64,000 nucleotides of DNA from Strongylocentrotus droebachiensis (taxonomy: Eukaryota > Echinodermata > Echinoidea > Camarodonta > Strongylocentrotidae), in the NCBI GenBank assembly GCA_035222895.1, contig JAVYIG010006532.1, positions 52,418 to 116,417 on the forward strand, read 5' to 3'. The position numbers and the translations under genes were made by a program. The notes beneath the pieces were generated by a model. That model was given only the letters and a program-made list of their open reading frames with translations, did not search any database and had not been told where the DNA came from. Below are positions 59,766 through 64,000 of this stretch, in pieces. Numbering within the stretch: position 1 is the stretch's first letter; each line of letters opens with the position of its first letter.

Positions 59766-60058
59766 GGGGGATGTTTCACAAAGATCCTAAGTTGGACTTA
59801 ACAGGTATGGAAAGCTGTTAGCATCTTTGAAAATGTTTTTGTAAAAGCTATTTTAAAAGGCAAAAATTGTTGATTAAAATCATTCATATTTTCTATCTTT
59901 CAAGGAGATTTCCTGTTCTTGATGTGGAATTTATGAAATTCTAAAATGCTTGAATTTGTGCTTTTGAATATGTTTTATTTTAAGGCTACAAATGGCTCTC
60001 CATAATGTTTGAGTCCAACTGGGAGTTAAGTTCGACTTGGGATATTTGTAGTTACCCC
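59766..60058. mobile_element. TTTCACAAAGAT-family MITE, copy 2
   Basis: Starts GGGGGATGTTTCACAAAGAT and shares long stretches with 4541-4852 (GGAAAGCTGTTAGCATCTTT, then TTGATTAAAATCATTCATAT). The right end is worn (GATATTTGTAGTTACCCC). It lies in the intron between the two right-hand exons. Confidence 0.7.
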
Positions 60059-60543
60059 ACTGGAATTACAAATGCGTGATGAGTGTAAGAAAAAAGGTTT
60101 CAGTATGTCTTCATTCACCAGCATCCTTTGAAATGCATTTTGAGGAAAATGGGCTAAAAGAATGCAGTAGCTGGGTTGTTCAGCGCAGCAAAATAACAAC
60201 AAAGTATAAAATGTAACTTACTGGAAATCACATTCGAAAAAAGCAGACCTCAAATTAGACTGAATGTTAAAAATATGGGTCATGACTAGTACAGGTGGCT
60301 TAATTTCTTGATCTATCTTTATTCTTTATTCATTACTCAAATTCTGATGCTACTCAGTTATGATTTTCAGGATGACATGGTAAATTAGTTACATGTCTAA
60401 TAATCTTCAAGCCTCATAATACATACCGATAGTTATAGAAATTTGAAATATGAATCAAACATTCATATCTCCTAGGAAAATTGCAAATGCGCGACCAGCA
60501 CACAACTTTATGATGAAGCACAAACGAAACTTAAATGTGATCT

Positions 60544-60783
60544 GGGCCCCGTCTTACAAAGAGTTATGATTGATCCAAATCAATCGCAAGTCCTCCATTT
60601 TAATTTGTGGATGTTTGAGTGGATATTTGAGTGGATATATTGAGTGGATATTTAAGTGAAAACATAAATAAAATCAAATAAAATTCAACAGTTTGCAGTC
60701 TCCTATCTCTTATGTACATAGCTGCGATTGATATCAATCGCAAATAAGTTACGATTGTTATCAACTCTTTGTAAGACAGGCCC
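60544..60783. mobile_element. MITE with GGGCCCCGTCTTACAAAGAG ends
   Basis: Left GGGCCCCGTCTTACAAAGAG, right CTCTTTGTAAGACAGGCCC. Inner inverted words GATTGATCCAAATCAATCGC and GCGATTGATATCAATCGC are themselves palindromic. It is a widespread type in invertebrate deuterostome DNA. Intronic. Confidence 0.75.
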
Positions 60784-60868
60784 TGAATTCTAATGGAAGT
60801 CATTTCACTTCGCCCAGCTAAATGAAGAGCTATCAAAGCTTTGAATTGAAATCTGTCTCAAGTCTCAC

Positions 60869-60985
60869 CTCTATAAGCATGTCCTGTAACCTGCTCGTCC
60901 AACCCACGGCTCTTCGTAGTTGGTCTTCATCAGCGCACTGACATATTTTCTGTACCTGCGAGTTACCTCCCCCGTCTTCTTGAAC
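60869..60985 (-). CDS. Penultimate coding exon of the unrecognised right-hand gene
   Basis: Acceptor CATTCCCACAG, donor ATAGAG followed by GTGAGA; 117 bp, phase 0 on both sides. It encodes VQEDGGGNSQVQKICQCADE then DQLRRAVGWTSRLQDMLIE and joins PESVLAEEEE in the next exon. A second frame is also open for most of the exon (FKKTGEVTRRYRKYVSALMK...) but hits TAG before the donor. The phase-0 frame is preferred because it continues into the next exon. Upstream exons must lie beyond the right edge of the window. Confidence 0.65.
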
Positions 60986-63397
60986 CTGTGGGAATGAGAA
61001 ACAGTAAACAATCGCTAAAGGCATTGTTTAACAATGATCGAGTTTTACAAATCTGAGATGCATGGCCCTACGTGTGATCAGTGTCTGTGATATGGTGTAA
61101 AATGTGCTTCAAAAAAGTAAAAATCTTTGAGTGACCGGTTTTACCATACTCATTTTCCCCAATAGACTGTAGTGTTCTTAAATTTCGAATTGCAATCATA
61201 AATATCTTGATAATCAGACAGGCGATTAGTTTGTAAAAGTCATGGGATTCCTGACTGACCTAAAGGTTTATAATTATGATAGCAGCATGAGATAACTTCA
61301 GGAATTTTTGAAGAATCAGAGGCAAAGATACCCAATCCCTTTAAACAGAGCGGGTGCAATGGAAAGGGCACTATTTAAGTACACCAATCACTAAATTGTA
61401 TTTACTCTGTATGTTAGGGGTTCTATGTTATGATTCCATAATGAAAATACAAGCTTCAAATATACCTTCTGCAATGAGATTATTGCAAGTTTTAATACAT
61501 TTTCAATGAAGGGATAGGCAACCTGTAAGTCTAGTCAATGCACCCCTTCGTGCTTGCTTAGTGACGTGTTGGGATCGGATTAGTGAAGAAGAGTCTTTCA
61601 ATGAACAGACTGAATACAAGTTCTTTATACAGTTGAAATGAGATGCATTTATTCGGCAGAGTGCAGCAACTCTCAATGCAATGACATTGTATATAATTGA
61701 GATTACACGTAGTATATTATGTTCAGCGGTTAAAGGTTGAAATCCAAGTCCCCATGATTAGCAAACTTTACTATAAGGAAAGTTTTTGGGGAGAGAAAGA
61801 ATGTTGGGATGGGTGACTTAAACATGCTTATGATTGGTCAATGGTTAGGGTTGCTATGGTAATATGGGGAGTGGCAATGGAGAGGTGCAAGTGACTGGGG
61901 TTTGGACCGATGAGTCATAGTTCTAGTAATGTGGTTCGATCCTTGAAGTTAACTCTGGGGTGGTCATTAATGGTCAAATGTTTATAATAAAAAGTAATGG
62001 GATCGGTGTCTAGGGATAATGGAGGTGGGAGAAAGGTGAATGACTGAAGGGAGGGGGGGGGGGGGGGGGGGGGAGTGATACAATACTACATAACATTAGA
62101 ATAGGGGTTTAAGTTGTCCTTTATTTTCTTCTCATTTTTCAGTTGATTTGATATAATTCTAGCTACACACAACTTATTTTCTAAGATGATTGACACCTTC
62201 TAAATAAATTGTCTGTGTATGTTGAATATCAGTCTAAAAGTGAATGGGAGCAATTATATAGGGAGCAATTATGGTATGGATTTGCACTGAAACTACATGC
62301 ACTCCTGGGCCCAGTGATATAGAAAGGTACAATCGATTATAACTTTTTAAAATCATGTCCCTCCATCCATTAATCATGACTTAATGAATAATTTGTATTC
62401 CTGCATAATAAATGATTTACAATTATTCTCCTTTGTACCAATAATCTACAATGGAGTATTTGGAGAATGTTTATGTTGCAGAAAAATACACTAATTGTAA
62501 GGTACAATCAACAGTGATGAAATAAAGTTGTTTTATACAATTGCTTGTAAGTCAATTTTTATGTTACAAGGGGCATGATTATTGTTCAAATGTACACATA
62601 GAATTCATATAAATTTTATTGAAAACGTACATTAATCAATCCTTATTAAATATTGAGAACATTTTTTTGTACACTTTCAGCGATGTTTATGGTTAAATTC
62701 TTAAAACAAATCAATTAACCAGTAAGTAAACAATTTAAAAATTGAAATCTCAAATAATACTTTTAAAGTTTGGAACCTTTAGAACGTGCCAGTCATTTTA
62801 CTATTTAAGTTGCCTGTAGTCGAGAGGATTATCATGTACTTAATGATTTGTGGTTTTGAATTGTACCTCGCCTTAATGTAAACGATAATGCAGGAATAAG
62901 ATAGCACAGGACACAGGAAATTGAAGGAAGAGGAGGAAATAATTTCACTTCCTGGGTGAAATGGTTGTAGGAATTAAGCGCCACAGAATGGGAACATGTA
63001 AGAATCTGAATTGAGCAGGATGGGGATAGAATATCAAAGGTCATTTTAATCAATGAGGTTTTGAATTGTTTTAATCACTTTTTAAGGGTGAAAATCAGGA
63101 TATTTGAATAGATTTTTGGTTCAGTTAGTTGATTATTGATATCAAAAGAGACAAATCCAACTTCAAAAGGATAGAATATGAGATAATTTGAAGAAGCAAG
63201 TCCCTGCAGGTTTCCAGTGAATACAAATCTATTTTAGATTACACTGAATGGATCTAAAATGGTAAATTTGCTTGGTCACCAATTGATTCGCCATGTTTTG
63301 CTTTCAGTCACACAATATATAGAGTATATCATGCAGGAATGTTTAATATAAATCAATAATTCACTATCAATTTCACATCACACTCTTTAAGATACAG
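60986..63397 (-). other. Intron of the right-hand gene or intergenic; no exon seen
   Basis: AT-rich sequence with a G tract near 62052-62073. No splice-flanked coding segment found on either strand. Confidence 0.45.
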
Positions 63398-63475
63398 GGG
63401 GGGTGCTTCACAAAGACTAAGATTGACTTTAAGTTTAACTTAAGCATGGCAGGCTGTTCATGCCACAGGTTGCTC
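63398..63475. mobile_element. Partial copy of the TTTCACAAAGAT-family MITE
   Basis: GGGGGGTGCTTCACAAAGAC followed by an AAGATTGACTTTAAGTTTAACTT-like arm, as at 4541 and 59766, but no right end was found before the LINE remnant. Confidence 0.45.
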
Positions 63476-63554
63476 TCACTATTGGTCTCTCAATTATGAC
63501 CTTTAAATAATATTTTTTCGTCAACTAATGAACTATCAACAAATGTAAATTTAC

Positions 63555-64000
63555 TTAACATTAAACACAACCAAAACCAAAGAAATGGTAATCGACTTCC
63601 GTCGAAAAGGTACAGACCACGAAAATGTGATCATTCATAACGAGGCGATTGAACAGGTTGGAAACTATAAGTATCTTGGAACTGTCTTAAATGACAAATT
63701 ATCATGGAGGGATAACACACAATTGGTGTATAAGAAAGCTAACAAGAGGTTGTTTTTTCTGCGTAAGTTGAAAAGTTTCCATATAGATGCAACAATCCTA
63801 ACCCTGTTCTACAATTCAATAATAAAGACTTAAGAGTGTCCTGCTTTTCAATATTATATGTTCATTTGGCAATCTCTCAAAACAGGACAAGAAGAAATTG
63901 GAAAGGCCACGTAAAATAGCACAACGCATAATTGGGGTAGAATTAGCTTTTGTCGAGTCTCATTGTACTGAGCAAATTGTTGATAAGGTCTGTGCAATCA
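63555..64000 (+). pseudogene. LINE (CR1/Jockey-type) reverse-transcriptase C-terminal remnant
   Basis: The frame reads LTLNTTKTKEMVIDFRRKGT, then IEQVGNYKYLGTVLNDKLSW, and RLFFLRKLKSFHIDATILTL ending IIKT-stop at 63831-63833. These match the thumb/connection region of CR1/Jockey-clade non-LTR retrotransposons (KTKEMVIDFR, YLGxxxDxxLxW, FLRKL). Homology continues in the next frame from 63838 (VLLFNIICSFGNLSKQDKKK, then RKIAQRIIGVELA). A short insertion (ACTTAAG at about 63828-63834) that creates the stop explains the shift. It is truncated at the window edge. Confidence 0.85.

Overview
This is animal nuclear DNA: split genes with GT-AG introns, AT-rich non-coding sequence, many microsatellites and many short inverted-repeat transposons. 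The tRNA-derived SINEs, the marine-invertebrate-type miniature elements and a divergent 14-3-3 epsilon gene fit a marine invertebrate deuterostome, most likely an echinoderm such as a sea urchin. The taxon is an inference; no diagnostic marker fixes the species.

Left end (1-3618, + strand): the 3' end of an unrecognised gene. A roughly 187-bp unit (exon plus flanking intron) is repeated in tandem about five times. Only the last copy keeps acceptor, full-length open exon and donor (692-865). It joins in phase to a final coding exon ending at 3618. From 3619 to about 15000 no gene was found; this stretch holds miniature transposons, short hairpin elements, a SINE and simple repeats.

Centre (about 15000-45660, - strand): one complete 14-3-3 epsilon (YWHAE-type) gene. 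Coding exons are at 18419-18486, 20380-20576, 21198-21335, 22979-23085 and 24848-25050. Two alternative first exons lie at 38881-38947 and 45439-45583, both ending in the phase needed by the common second exon. They give predicted proteins of 259 and 285 residues. The distal exon replaces helix A, including two positions known to sit in the 14-3-3 dimer interface, and adds a 26-residue N-terminal extension. The introns are loaded with inverted-repeat elements, among them a hAT-type element with a perfect 8-bp target duplication (25567-26150) and several TTAA-bounded elements, one only a few bases from a splice donor.

Right (45660-59490): no gene found. It contains a 3.27-kb hAT-like element (47853-51122; 12-bp terminal repeats, 8-bp duplication). 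Inside is an array of about 19 units of roughly 110-120 bp, each carrying a GC-rich hairpin, with a 440-bp higher-order duplication. A compact cluster of transcription-factor-like sites (inverted CCAAT, CRE-like, X-box palindrome, AP-1) lies at 52201-52243. At 59490-60985 (- strand) are the last two coding exons of another unrecognised gene. The window ends in a broken LINE reverse-transcriptase remnant (63555-64000).
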